Assembly: GCA_022495995.1 (NCBI GenBank)
Contig: JAFEMH010001451.1
Location: 214,501 to 278,500, forward strand
Source: Adenophora triphylla var. japonica
Lineage: Eukaryota; Streptophyta; Magnoliopsida; Asterales; Campanulaceae
Direction: 5' to 3'
DNA: 64,000 bases
A program made the translations under genes and the position numbers. Numbering within the stretch: the first letter of the stretch is position 1; every line of letters begins with the position of its first letter. This document shows, in pieces, positions 22,013 through 33,294 of the stretch. The notes beneath the pieces are model-generated. The model made no database searches. It worked only from the letters and a program-made list of their open reading frames with translations, and was not told where the DNA came from.

Positions 22013-24500
22013 TAGCTTTCTCATAAGTAACAAAGCTGAAGTACCAACCAAGCGTACTCGCAGCCCTGCACATGTGCCACCCCCATGGACTGACAAAAGG
22101 ATAACTGGGAAAAATCTCATCAGAATCCCTCAGAGTTCGGAGGTGCCAGTTACGTCAACGCCCTCGAGGAGGAGGAGCTCGGAGTGATAAGGTTCATCAG
22201 ATTCAACTGCTATTTTTGAGACTTGAATCCCGAATGGAAAGAGACATTGGAAACCGCAATGATACAAGGGCATAAACCTCTCATCTCCAACTAAAAGTTC
22301 GTGAGCATCATTTGAGCAAAGCCTTTGGCCCGACCAGATGACGAAATCTTCACGAAAAAGTCAACAGGAACAAGCACACTTATAAAGAATGCATGGCAGT
22401 CGTCCACGAAATCTTAAACATGGAATTCCCTATCGAGCCCCTCTGCTCAAGCAGAGGACACGAAGTCTTCCTCGCAGTACCAACTTCACAGCAGGGCACA
22501 CGGCGTCCTTTGGTCTGGGTCGAACCATCAAGAAGAGACGAATCAAAACACTCCGAAGTAGAAGACGCAACTAATCAGCAGGAAGACTCTTACGTAAACA
22601 TGCTCAGATTTGAGGATGACACAAGTTCGGATGAAGTCACCTATGATGAAGGGTCGAATACAATGGAGATCGTGAAACTCAACGTCCAGTACAGACAATT
22701 GCTCGGCGAGTGGAAACAGATGGTAGACAGACAAAGAACCCTTCTGACCACGTAAGTGACGATGACATCGACAACATCATCCTCTTCAGATACCCTGACG
22801 AGACCAAAGATCTGGTCCTTATTATCATATTTTACGATGAGGAAGTTACCCTCGATGATTACCTGATCATGGTAAACGAGGCTCTTGCCAAAAGGGCTCA
22901 AGGCCCGTCATCCCCGAGTGTCCACACCAGTGGCAGCCTGCCCATGTCATCAGTCAGAACCATAGCCAAGAACGCCGCCAAGGCCAAGTGCATCGACAAA
23001 GGAGACAAAGCTCCTTACTTGACTATAGGCAAGATTGACCTCGGGAATGCCTCCAGCAGCAACCCTGAGAACATCGACGAATGCGCTCCTGACGAGACAG
23101 ATCAAACCTCAAAATAGAGGGATGACCACCTGAGTATCAATATGCTCAAATTTGATCCTCTTCCTAGCCATCACGGTAACGGATCCGAGCAGCCCGCCGA
23201 CGAGCTGCTAGCATTGATAGAATCGGCTCTTGACCAAGATCACGAGACCATGAACATCGCAGAATTCAACACACCCGTCGGTTTGATCAATCAGATATGG
23301 GCAAATTTCCTCGTAGTCGAGATCAAAGAAGGCCGCATGGAATGTCCGACTATGACTTCTTTCATGGGCATAATACAAGTATTTCCACCATTGGGAGATT
23401 TGGATGTGATAACGGTTCTGGACAACAGCAAGACAATACGTACTTACGAAGAATGCTTGACTCTCGCAAGAAAAGCCCTCATGGAATTGGTTGTGCAAGA
23501 AGCTCACCTATGGGACGAAGATAAAGCTCGGAAGACTCACAGGGACAAAGCCCTTAAAGATTCGCAAGCCGCATCAGAAAGATAATTAGAGGCCACTCTA
23601 GATCAGTTTGACCTCAAAAGCTTTACCAATGGCAATTTCCTAGATTACCACCACTTCTCGACGGACCTTCTCTGGCAAGGAAATGCAGTCAACGGTCTAG
23701 ACGACTTAGGAGATGGAATGGAACAACACAAGGAATACCTGGTCCAACAGTATGAAGAATACAAACGCTTGCCTCTTTGAGAAAAGCAAGCCCTTTGCGA
23801 AAGCGACAACGAAGATGATGAAGTTATACTCTTCCAAGGCGATCACAACATCAACAAAGCTGGAATCCTAAGGGTCCTAGGAGGATGGGAAAGGATCATT
23901 TCCATTCTCAAGTTAAAAGGCAAATTGAAGAAGAAAAGTATGTTCAAAGGAAAAAGAAAGATGAAAATAAACCTCCAGCGAATGCTAAAGGAGATCCCCC
24001 AGACGGCAACGTTCGTTTACAGAAATGATCAACTGATACAAGAGCCAGTTACTTGGGCAGACGTTTGGGAAGCTGTATACTCACCTTCCGACATGCTCTC
24101 CACTAAGTTAAAGCAACAAAGAAAGCTAGAGGTTTATCAGGATTGTCGTGTACGATTCAAAGAAGCATTGGCTATTCTGACTTGGGAAGAAATTCAATCG
24201 CTAACTCTCAACGAAGGCTCGACCATAAGAGAGCAGATTTCGGTTAAAAGCGGATGAAAGCTAGAAAACCACGATTACTATTTGTCCTAGCTCAAGAATG
24301 CCATGAGCCTGCTCAGCAAGAAAGAGAAAAATGTCGTGTATCGCGAAGAGATCAGAGAAACGGTTATCATGAATCGAGAATCCTCCAGCCTCCCATAGAG
24401 GATGAACAAGACAACGCTCAGTCATGGCAACCACTACTGCACACTGACATTCGAGCAACTACACCGAACCATAGGCTCTCTCCCTCCCGAAGCACCTAAA
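22013..24500 (+). other. Unidentified decayed coding segment between two proteases (element C)
   Basis: Several open stretches on the plus strand (22393-22755, 22710-23117, 23142-23585, 23925-24257) are rich in Asp, Glu, Lys and Gln, and consecutive ones are partly joined in frame across single stops (23117, 23585). I do not recognise a domain. It may be a long hydrophilic linker of a second gag-pro polyprotein or acquired sequence. No start, signal peptide or membrane segment stands out. Confidence 0.4.
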
Positions 24501-25650
24501 TCCGTATCCTGGGACAGAATCCGAAAAGCGGTCGAGACCCCCTGAAAGATATTTATAGTCAACGAATTGAGAGAGGATATATGGCCCTGTGCTTCGAAAA
24601 ATCCTCCGCTGACTATGGATCAACTCAAAGAAACATGCTCAAAAGAGGCCAATCCTGACGTCAATGTTCTGACCCAATCTGGTCAAATTCATGTGCTACC
24701 GCCCAAGGCCAACAAAAAGCCAACAGAGCCAGAGCCGCAACCCAGTCGGAACGTACTCGAAGAAGGAAGTTACGAAAAGGAAGACCTAATCCTTACCCAG
24801 CTAAAGCAGACCCAGGCGAACATTTCCCTTTGGTCCCTGCTCACCTCTTCCTACCCTCATATGCTCAAGCTGGAGGAAGGTTTATCCCGGACCATGGTCC
24901 CCATGGATGCCACTCCCGAAGAAGTAATCCAGATGATCGGCAACATCCATTATGGAAACATCATCACCTTCGCAGACTTGGACCTTCTAAAATTTGGGGC
25001 TGATCATAATGAGCCGCTCTACATCACTGTCCAGTTGGATGAGCGCCGCCTTCCCCGTGTACTTGTTGATGGGGGCTCAGGAATGAATGTGTTGTCTGCC
25101 AAGATGATGGAACTGCTCGACATCAAGCCCACCAACTTGAAGCCTTCGACCCACACTTTCAAAGCTTATGATTCTACCTCCCGCGTAGTTCTCGGGGTCG
25201 CTACCTTATACATTTGGTTTGGCAAACAGATGATGCCTACCAAATTTCAAGTCTTGGACATTCCTATCACTTTCAAAGCTATTTTGGGAAGACCATGGAT
25301 GCACCAGATAAACGGCGTAGCATCCACTCTTCACCAATGTATCAAATTCATGCAAGGAAATGATCTGACAACTGTCTACGGGGATAGCGTACCACCGAAG
25401 TGACCTGCACCAATGGCATTCCAGTGTTAGAAATTAAGCATGACGACGACGATATGACATTAACTGGATTCACAATGGAAACTTCCAAGATCCAAATATG
25501 CAGCATAGACCTTCCATTGTTTTGGAATAAGATCCCTCCTACCATGAAAATGATGAAGCTCATGAGCTTCATCCCAGGACAGGGGCTCAGAAAAAGGTTA
25601 CAGGGCCAACACCAAATCATCAAAGTCAAGGACCACAATACTGTCTAAGG
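24501..25650 (+). pseudogene. Second retropepsin domain of element C
   Basis: The frame at 24567-25403 carries LTMDQLKETC and VNVLTQSGQIHVLPP, then a conserved pre-protease segment (TQANISLWSLLTSSYPHMLK, DATPEEVIQMIGNIHYGNII). The retropepsin follows: LPRVLVDGGSGMNVLSAKMM with its catalytic Asp, HTFKAYDSTSRVVLG, TKFQVLDIPITFKAILGRPW and STLHQCIKF. After a frameshift near 25395 the post-protease tail (VLEIKHDDDD...) runs to 25648. Protease would cut the gag-pol polyprotein. It closely parallels element E's protease (38470-37658). Confidence 0.8.
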
Positions 25651-27431
25651 GCTCAGTTATGTGCCTACACCTGATGAAGTCAGAGAAGACAAGAAGCTCG
25701 GAAGAACCAAAGCCATGGCCCGCAAAAGGGTAACCTCCTACGTCACACCCAACCTCCGACCTCGCTAGCTACTTAGTCAAAGGAACTGAGGGAACTGACA
25801 GCGGAACTGATGAAGATGAGAAAGGAACTGAGGGAACTGATAGCAGAACTGATGAACATAAGAAAGGAACAGGAAAAGTCAGCACAGAAACTACAAAAAA
25901 GATGGAAAAGATGGCACAAAACCTCAAGCGTTTCAAATGACTCAAGGCCAATCCGATAAGGGGAGCGTTCCTCGACATCACTGCACTACCTGGACCCATC
26001 ACCCCGACCGCTCAGCATGAGTACTCCTTCAAAGGGATCCCCGATATAGAAGGACAACTCAAAATGCTCTTCTTAGGAGACAGGCTGTTCGGTCCAGCCC
26101 ATGAAGCCACATTCAAAACATTGATCCCAAGAAAGAAGGAACCAGAGTTTGTGGAAAATGCTCTAAGTGGACCTGCTCTACAGAACGTTTTCGAAGAAGT
26201 CATGGAAGTTCCAAACCTGATTGATCTGGGCTCCGAGGACAGCATTATCGCCATGATCGGGATAGAAGAATCCAAGCCTTTCGATCCCCGAACCCTTGCC
26301 AAAAATCCTTCAATACCACTAAAGAACTGGGTGACTTTCACCGGATTAAGGGCAAGCAAGAAAGAGATGATAGACAAATTAGGGCTACTCCCTTATCTCC
26401 CTGAAGCTAGTTTTAAACCCCCTGAGTATCTCATTGTTGAGTTCCAGTCCTCTGAGTCATTCAGACGGCCTCACGCTAGAAGACTATGATTATGTGGCCA
26501 ACGTTGTATTTCCCTTCATCTTAAATGAAAAGTTTGACCTTTCGAATTATCCCCTCATTGCCACTTTAATAACTGATAAATTAACTAACAACGTAAAAGA
26601 AGTTAATAATGGTTCACTTGATAAAGAAGCAAACACACTAAACGAACAATACATTAAAGAAGTTCTCAAGCATGTAGTTAACCGAGAGGAAAATCGTGCC
26701 CAAGCTGCCGAAGTGGTTATGACCAAAGTGAATCTGGGGTCAGTGCAAGAGCCTAAAAAGACACAAGTTGGCAGTTTCTTCATCGGTGCAGAAAAAGAAG
26801 CCCTGATAAATCTCCTCAAAGAATATGTTGACGTGTTCGCCTGGTCCTACCAAGACATGCCAGGGCTCGACCCCTCCATCGTGGATCACCGAATCCCTCT
26901 GGATCTCGAGGCCAAGCCCATCAAGCATAAACCATGCAAGATCAAGCCGGATTAGTCCCTGCAAGTAAAGGAAGAAATTGAGAAGATGCTTCACGTCGGC
27001 TTCATAAGAGTAATTGAGTACCCAACTTGGCTCTCCAACATTGTAACAGTCACCATGGCCAATGGAAAGGTCAGATGCTGCGTAGACTTCTGAGATCTCA
27101 ACAAAGCCAGCCCGAAGGACGATTTTTCGCTGCCCAACATCAACACACTGGTCGACACCACGGCCAATTTCGAAGTAAAATCCTTTGAATACGGGTTCGC
27201 CAGATACAACCAGCTAAAGATGTCCAAAGAAGATCAGGCCAAGACTGCCTTCACCACTCCATAGGGGACATACTATTATACGGTCATGCCGTTTGGCTTA
27301 AAGAACACCGGGGCTACCTATCAAAGGGCTACAACTGCCCTCTTCCATGACATGATCCACAAAGAGATCGAAGTGTACGTAGATGACATGATCATACACT
27401 CCAAAGGATCTGACATGCATCATATGATAGA
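25651..27431 (+). pseudogene. Spacer and N-terminal reverse transcriptase of element C
   Basis: Spacer frames (26064-26489, 26434-26955) show SLMTKVNLGSVQEPKKTQ-like and FPFILNEKFDLSNYP segments shared with elements E and F. RT begins with LINLLKEYVDVFAWSYQDMPG and RIPLDLEAKPIKHK, then VTMANGKVRCCVDF, SPKDDFSLPNINTL, YTVMPFGLKN, GATYQRATTALFHDMI and the catalytic YVDD at 27375-27386. Stops at 26953 (TAG for Trp), 27092 (TGA for Arg) and 27264 (TAG for Trp) kill it. The frame is interrupted at 27431 by the D LTR; the rest of RT is at 40867 on the minus strand. A short run of GGAACTGA repeats lies at 25782-25860. Confidence 0.8.
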
Positions 27432-27493
27432 TGATGGATGTGTATTTACCCATCCAAATGATGCACTTTTAGGCTTTCTTTGTGTTTGATTCC
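27432..27493 (+). repeat. 62-bp start of the D 5' LTR, severed from the rest
   Basis: TGATGGATGTGTATTTACCC through GTTTGATTCC matches, in reverse complement, the terminal 62 bp of D's other LTR (42468-42407). It is preceded by the ATAGA target duplication (27427-27431) and followed by an E LTR. The ATTCC at 27489-27493 is the E target duplication; its partner GGAAT is at 48160-48164. Confidence 0.9.
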
Positions 27494-28532
27494 TGAATGT
27501 GCGCTCGCCCAAAAAAAATGAAAAGGAGTCGCCACGCCGTTTTTAAGAGGAAACATTGAAAACCTTTTGTTTAGAGAAAATGGGTTCGGAGGTCAGGTTA
27601 CGTGTTGGGAAGAACCGAGAGTTCACCCAACACGCCTCGTCCATAGACGAGTCTTTCAATCAGAAACATCCAAGTAAATCCAAAGTGTGTGCAAATATTG
27701 ATAATAAACAAAGTGTGATAAAATGCATCTTATTAATTATGGAACAAGAATTACATATTGTGAGCCCATTATTTAGGGAGGCCACATCCCTGATACAAAC
27801 AATCTAAAACAGATTACAAAGGAAAAAGGGTCTCTGCAGATGGGTCATGTATGTCGCATGACACATCGCACCAGTGACCACATGTGTCGCGTGACACAGG
27901 ATCACTTGGAGACGAAGATGTCGCGTGACACATATGAGCCATCTGCAGAAACTTAACAAGATGAACACAGAATCAACAGAAAGCTATACAGATCTAATCA
28001 ATTAACTAGATTACGAACGAAATACAAAAACGAAACTAAATCAACCCAGGGAGTGTGGATATGGGTAGATCCACACCCCCTTGTGGTTCAAACACCAAAT
28101 CCAATCAAATGATCAACAATATAAGCTCAATTGCACTGATTATTCAGATTAAACAGAGAGATTGCGATTGGGATTCAGTAATCCAGATAGCTAGGATCTG
28201 ATTACTGAATCCAAACAAAATTAAATGCTAGAATTAATAGAAATTAAGCAAGAGAGAGAGAGATTGAGTTTAGGGAATCGTTACCCTTGTTGCTTCCATG
28301 AATTCTATATCTAGTTAGATATAGAACCCTTCAATTCTTCACCTCTGATCTGGAAGGATTGATGCAAGGGGCTCAAGTGGTGTGGCTTGAGAATTGGGTT
28401 TGGAAGGGAGGAATTGGGTAGGTTGAAGGTAGGAGAGAGAGAGGTTTGTGTTTGGAGAGGTTCGTTACGCTGCAAATCCTGCAGAGTAACAGTAGGCTAA
28501 AGTTGGGATCCATTTATGAGAGGGGGAGGGTC

Positions 28533-28541
28533 TTATTTATA
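28533..28541 (-). promoter_or_regulatory. LTR TATA box of element E 3' LTR, inner copy
   Basis: The minus strand reads TATAAATAA, preceded by GTAGCC. It is one of two copies produced by the LTR duplication. Confidence 0.55.
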
Positions 28542-29474
28542 GGCTACAGTTGGCTGCCTTAATGTGTCGCACGACCTTACGCGTCCTCTTTTCATGCCTC
28601 AAGCTGTCGCGTGACACAAGGTGGCTCAACCGCTTTTGGCGCCAAAAACCAGTTTCTGGAACATTCCGGGAAAATACCCAAAAGGACCAACAGGTTTTAT
28701 TCCCAAGGGGTCCTTTGGCATGAATAATGTACCAAAAGGTACTTCCTTCGCGGGAAACTCATGGAACGTTTTCGGAAGTCTCGGGATAGGCCGGGAATTT
28801 ACCAAAATGCCCTTTAATGCAGTTTTATTATATTAAAACTGCAGAAACTTGGAGACGAAGATGTCGCGTGACACATATGAGCCATCTGCAGAAACTTAAC
28901 AAGATGAACACAAAATCAACAGAAAGCTATACAGATCTAATCAATTAACTAGATTACGAACGAAATACAAAAACGAAACTAAATCAACCCAGGGAGTGTG
29001 GATATGGGTAGATCCACACCCCCTTGTGGTTCAAACACCAAATCCAATCAAATGATCAACAATATAAGCTCAATTGCACTGATTATTCAGATTAAACAGA
29101 GAGATTGCGATTGGGATTCAGTAATCCAGATAGCTAGGATCTGATTACTGAATCCAAACAAAATTAAATGCTAGAATTAATAGAAATTAAGCAAGAGAGA
29201 GAGAGAGATTGAGTTTAGGGAATCGTTACCCTTGTTGCTTCCATGAATTCTATATCTAGTTAGATATAGAACCCTTCAATTCTTCACCTCTGATCTGGAA
29301 GGATTGATGCAAGGGGCTCAAGTGGTGTGGCTTGAGAATTGGGTTTGGAAGGGAGGAATTGGGTAGGTTGAAGGTAGGAGAGAGGTTTGTGTTTGGAGAG
29401 GTTCGTTCTGTTGCAAATCTGCAGAGTAACTTGATGAGGCTAAAGTTGGGATCCATTTATGAGAGGGGAGGGTC

Positions 29475-29483
29475 TTATTTATA
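29475..29483 (-). promoter_or_regulatory. LTR TATA box of element E 3' LTR, outer copy
   Basis: The minus strand reads TATAAATAA. It corresponds to 48499-48507 in the 5' LTR. Confidence 0.55.
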
Positions 29484-29954
29484 GGCTGCAGGTTAGGCGC
29501 CTTAATGTGTCGCACGACCTTACGCGTCCTCTTTTCATGCCTCGGGCGTCGCGTGACACAAGGTGGCTCAACCGCTTTTGGCGCCAAAAACCGGTTTCGA
29601 ACATTCGGAAAATACCCAAAAGGTCCAACAGGTTTTATTCCCAAGGGGTCCTTTGGCATGAATAATGTACCAAAAGGTACTTCCTTCGCGGGAAACTCAT
29701 GGAACGTTTCCGGAAGTCTCGGGATAGGCCGGGAATTTACCAAAACGCCCTTTAATGCAGTTTTATTATATTAAAATGCATCTAAAAGGTTGCGAATTGG
29801 ATTGGCGTACTTACAGAGCCCCTCGACAACGTCACTTTTGGAAAAAGTGGGGTTGTCGATAAAATAAGACCCAATCCCAATGAGCATCAAGGGATAAGGT
29901 GAAGGGCTAGAAGGGTAAAAAAAGGGGAAAGATGGCTGGACCTTTCTGAGAAAG

Positions 29955-30004
29955 GATTCCTACGTATCCCTTGAACAAGGGAATCAAGCCAAATCGTAGT
30001 TCGG
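29955..30004 (-). other. Stem plus ACGTAGG-like element near the E PPT
   Basis: On the minus strand: AACTACG, GGCTTGA, the perfect stem TCCCTTG/CAAGGGA, then TACGTAGG. It lies about 140 bp before the 3' LTR, the same relative place as in element A. Confidence 0.6.
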
Positions 30005-30109
30005 AATTACCAAATCAAAATCATAAGCAAGGAAAGAGGTAGAGACGTATCTTCATACCTTTGCTGTGCTTATCTGTTGTTTTCTGAGGGATCGGGTAGT
30101 TGCTTTCTT

Positions 30110-30700
30110 TCTCACCAGGTTGTAGCCGCCGGAGGGTCTCATGCTGCAACTGGTACTTTTTGCGAGTAGCTGACGGGGGTATTTACGCTATCGCTGTTGA
30201 TGAGTTGTAGCTGCCGGAGGGTCTCATGCTGCAACAGGTCTTTTTTGTGGATGCCAGGGGTCTTATACCACTTCTCTGATGCAGGATAGTTGCCGGAGGG
30301 TCTCACACTATTGCTGCTTCTCTTTTGTGGATGCCGGAGGGTCTCATACCACTTCTCTCTTTTGCAGGGTAGTTGCCGGAGGGTCTCACACTACTGCTGC
30401 TTCTCTTCGTGGATGCCGGAGGGACTCATACCACTTCTCTTTCTTCTTTGCTGGGGATGAGTATAGCTGTCGGGGGTCTCACGCTATCTCTTTTCTGCTC
30501 TGTTGGGGATACATGTGGCTGCCAAGGGTCTCACGCTATTTCCACTTTCTGTTCTGTCTTATGATAAGTATAGCTGCCAGGGGACTCACGCTATTTCCAC
30601 TTTCTGTTCTGTCTTGTGGATGCCAAAGGGACTCATACTACCTCTTTTGCTTCTGCTTTTGTTGTTGATGAATGTAGCTGCCAGGGGGTCTTATGCTAAT
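30110..30700. repeat. Minisatellite in the E 3' UTR
   Basis: At least ten degenerate units contain TGCCGGAGGGTCTCA or TGCCAGGGGTCTCA, followed by TACCACTTCTCT or CACTATTGCTGC. Units of roughly 45-80 bp alternate between two flavours, one with GTAG and one with GTGGATG. The array lies between the antisense gene and the 3' LTR. Open frames through it look incidental. Confidence 0.8.
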
Positions 30701-31514
30701 CCTTTCTTCTCTGTTATTGGTTTTGCTGTTGGACGGTCTTTGCTTGATTGCCGCTTTTCTTTTGTGTCCTTAGCTTTCCTTGGAGAGCTGGGGGGACTCT
30801 GCTTCTTTCCTGTGCCTCGAGGCTACTGTTCTCTGGGAATTTGTTCGTTAAACCGGGGATTCTGTCTTCCGGGGAATTGGCTGCTTTTCTTGAGATTGTG
30901 GGGCTGCTGGTATTGCTGAGCTCTTCTTGGGGGCTGTCACGGATACATATGCCTCTTTGCTTTTTCCTTTCTTCTCCAGTTTAGTCGGAGGGCCAGTCTT
31001 CGGGACTCAATTGATTATTGTATCTGCGGGGGTGAAACAAAATATGCCAGCGCTACGCCTAAACAAGCCTATCTTGTTAGCAAAGATTAATATATGTTAG
31101 CTTGGTTTGTGCGAGTCTGTCTGTTCCGGGAAAGCGAATGCAATTATTGGGTTAAAGGTCGGCTTTGTCGGGTTTATATATGGGGTTTTGGGATTGTTTC
31201 AGGTAGGTGTGTATAGCAGGGGTCCTCTCCTGTGTATTTTCAGGGGTATGTTACGGCAACGGCGAGTTGGAAAATGCTCTGGGGTAACCATTGCAGGCTT
31301 TTCCACACTGTCTGTCATCAGCCAAAGCATGTCGCCCGACATGTTGTGTCTGTTTGGCTTCTTCTGTCGCACGACTGAGGGAGGCTCGCAACAGCTCTTT
31401 CAAAGTCGGTCCAGGCTTCATTCTGCAGACACTGTCTTCTTAGTAGAGAAACCCAGCAGCCCTTATTTGGCAGATAAGCGATTCCTTTGGTCAAGACTGA
31501 TACTTTTGGCTGCA

Positions 31515-32684
31515 ATGGAACATCATAGCAAGGAGGTTGCTTCCCGGGAGTGTCAATTTCATCGGGACTTCATCGAAATTTAGGGATTTCATCTGAGGCA
31601 TCATAGAAATATTATCGATAAGCGGTACAATATGCCTTGCATTTGGTCCTTGAAAGATTGGAGGGTTGACTGGGGTATAGATTCTCGTCAAATTCGTTCT
31701 GGCCAAGGGGAGATGGATGTTGTACCACTGTTGCTGGCTGAGACTTATCACGGTATTGACAGGCTAGCAGGGGGATCAGACTTCATGGGAGCAGGCAGCC
31801 CCAGCTTATTATCTCTGTGGTTCTTTGAGAGGTTACGCTTGATCGGAGCATTACCAGAAGGTCGGACGGCAATGCCCTGGGTGACTCGGCCACGTAGGCT
31901 GGTGAGGGACGAGGTTGCTGATAGTTGGCATATGAGGTTGTCACGGTACGAGACCACTGATCTGAGCTTTTGGATTCCTGCCTGGAATATACAGACCATG
32001 AGAGATATTCAGGATGGATCAGTAGTAGTCCGGTTGCCTGGTTTGCATGTATCCTCTTTCTGTGTCCCATCACTGGTGAGCAGACAGTATAGGTACCCTC
32101 AGCAGATCATCCGAGCTTTGAGGGAGAGACTGGTGACTGATACTGTTCCGATGTCCATGACCGAGCCCCAGGCTATACAGTTTTTCAGCAGATCTTTTCT
32201 GGAGGGCTTTCTTCCCACTCGTGTGCTCCTTCGGCAGTCTAGAGGATTTACATTTCTGACCACAGAGTATCTGGATTGGTATGAGGAGCATCAGGGTTCT
32301 GTGCAGCTAGCTATAGAGACTCGCTGCCGGGAATACTTGGGAGTAGACTCTCTGTCCAGTTGAACTCTCAGAGATATAGAGGCACGAGGAAACCCAGACA
32401 ATGTCACCGGCAATGCTGCTGACGATTATGAGAGACAAGAGATCCGGAGGGCTGCTTTGATAAATGATCCAGAGATGAGAGCTCGCAGAGAGGCGTTGCG
32501 GCAAGAGAGGATTGCTAGGGCCGCCTTGAGGGAGACTGGTCTGATTGAACCGCCGGCGCGCATTATTCATGAATTGGGACGGGCTCAAACTGACTTGTTT
32601 GACATTCCTAAGCCAAAGACCTCCCGGGGACCGAGAAAGAGGAAGGATAGAGGAGCGAATTCGGGAGCGGGGACGAGCCTCTAG
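31515..32684 (+). pseudogene. Antisense gene of element E, DUF7745/PMD-like
   Basis: One frame runs from ATG 31515 (MEHHSKEVASREC) to 32684, about 389 codons, with only two stops: TAG at 31581-31583 and TGA at 32361-32363 (likely CGA decay). It is antisense to E's pol and lies between integrase and the 3' LTR. The core VVPLLLAETYHGIDRL-(gap)-GSPSLLSLWFFERLRL aligns with the F antisense gene (IIPLILCETQHGLDEL, GSPLLLAIWLREHLKL). This fits DUF7745, a relative of the plant mobile domain. The C-terminus is basic (PRKRKDRG), perhaps nuclear. A TATATAT at about 31175 could be its promoter, but that is weak. Its molecular function is unknown. Confidence 0.65.
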
Positions 32685-32980
32685 ACACACATTTTCCTTT
32701 TATTTTGAGAGACTCGAGACTCTTTTGCTTTATGTTTTTGAGAGTAGGAATTATCTGTATGGAAACTGAGTACCCTTTGATTACTTAATGCAGACAGAAT
32801 AGATGTTATCAATGTTTTCTTTTATTCGTAACAATCTTTTTGAGTCAAAAGGTAGGCCGTGCTTGAACTCATCAACAAGAATATTAACTCGAAATGATCC
32901 TTTGAAAAGCCTTGGGACTGTAATCAAAATGCATTTTGGTAGAAAGAGAGATTTTTGCAGCAGTTTTAGACCGAACCACA

Positions 32981-33039
32981 AGTGGTTGCCTACGTTCCCC
33001 TTTTGTAAGAGAACTAAGGGGCTCAGGTCTCCGTAGTTC
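32981..33039 (-). other. Stem plus ACGTAGG element after E pol
   Basis: On the minus strand: AACTACG, GACCTGA, stem CCCCTT/AAGGGG, then ACGTAGGCAACC. It lies about 55 bp downstream (minus sense) of the CTAG hairpin, between it and the antisense gene. Confidence 0.6.
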
Positions 33040-33090
33040 GACTCAATTGACTTTAGTGTTTAAGAAATGGGAAGATAGAAGGGGGAAATG

Positions 33091-33159
33091 GTGCAACCTG
33101 TTTTTACCTAGACCGCCCTCTTTTGGGTTTTCGGTCTAGCTGGGTATATTCTTTAGCAC
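33091..33159 (-). other. Conserved post-pol hairpin of element E
   Basis: In the sense strand CTAGACCG (33139-33132) pairs perfectly with CGGTCTAG (33115-33108), with CCC/GGG inside and GTGC/GCAC outside. It is the best-paired copy of the family, located about 135 bp after the integrase stop. Confidence 0.65.
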
Positions 33160-33294
33160 CGGCCCGTCCCTTATTTTAGCATGGATCGCCTTTTGAGAGG
33201 TTTTCGCCTCATCTCGGGACAATTTTGTTGTGCCTTTATTTATCACTCATTTTTTATTTTTTTTTATATTTTTTTTAGAGGGGGAAAGACTCGA

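Larger units (their letters stand above)
8920..27431 (+). mobile_element. Tat-lineage retrotransposon C, 5' part (continues inverted at 40867-39441)
   Basis: The order is 5' LTR (8920-10616), PBS, leader, gag (11933-12022 plus 19367-21100), a first protease-like domain, an unidentified 2.4 kb segment, a second protease and the N-terminal RT half ending at 27431. Element A interrupts gag and element D interrupts RT. The RT C-terminus and RNase H domains are found in opposite orientation at 40867-39441: codons across the break join in frame (...HHMI / DLRKF...) after one ATAGA copy is removed. The candidate target duplication before the LTR is CGAGG (8915-8919). C's integrase and 3' LTR are not in the window. 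Confidence 0.8.
27904..29776. repeat. Two tandem copies of a 943-bp segment within the E 3' LTR
   Basis: The stretch from ACTTGGAGACG at 27904 recurs at 28847, and AATGTGTCGC at 28561 recurs at 29504, both with a 943-bp offset. The joint at 28840-28850 lies at a CTGCAGAAAC sequence resembling the CTGCAGAAAC at the other end, suggesting unequal crossing-over or slippage at a short match. The duplication doubles the TATA-box region. Confidence 0.9.
27494..29815 (-). repeat. 3' LTR of element E, with an internal tandem duplication
   Basis: On the minus strand it runs from TGTAAGTACGCC (29815) to CACATTCA (27494). At 2322 bp it is about 940 bp longer than the 5' LTR (1382 bp) because an internal segment is duplicated. 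Apart from that it is nearly identical to the reverse complement of 48165-49546. It contains several GTGTCGCGTGACAC-type CG-rich imperfect palindromes. Confidence 0.9.

Noticed and set aside
22393..24257. Host gene exons between the two C proteases
   Set aside because: No consistent splice sites or known domain; composition and position fit a decayed polyprotein linker better.
27494..29815. Two solo LTRs side by side
   Set aside because: Only one TG start and one CA end exist, and the repeat is an internal 943-bp segment, not whole LTRs.
30279..30919. Cys/Leu-rich ORFs that look membrane-like
   Set aside because: They lie in the E 3' UTR minisatellite and its edge, in several frames at once, with no conserved counterpart in F.
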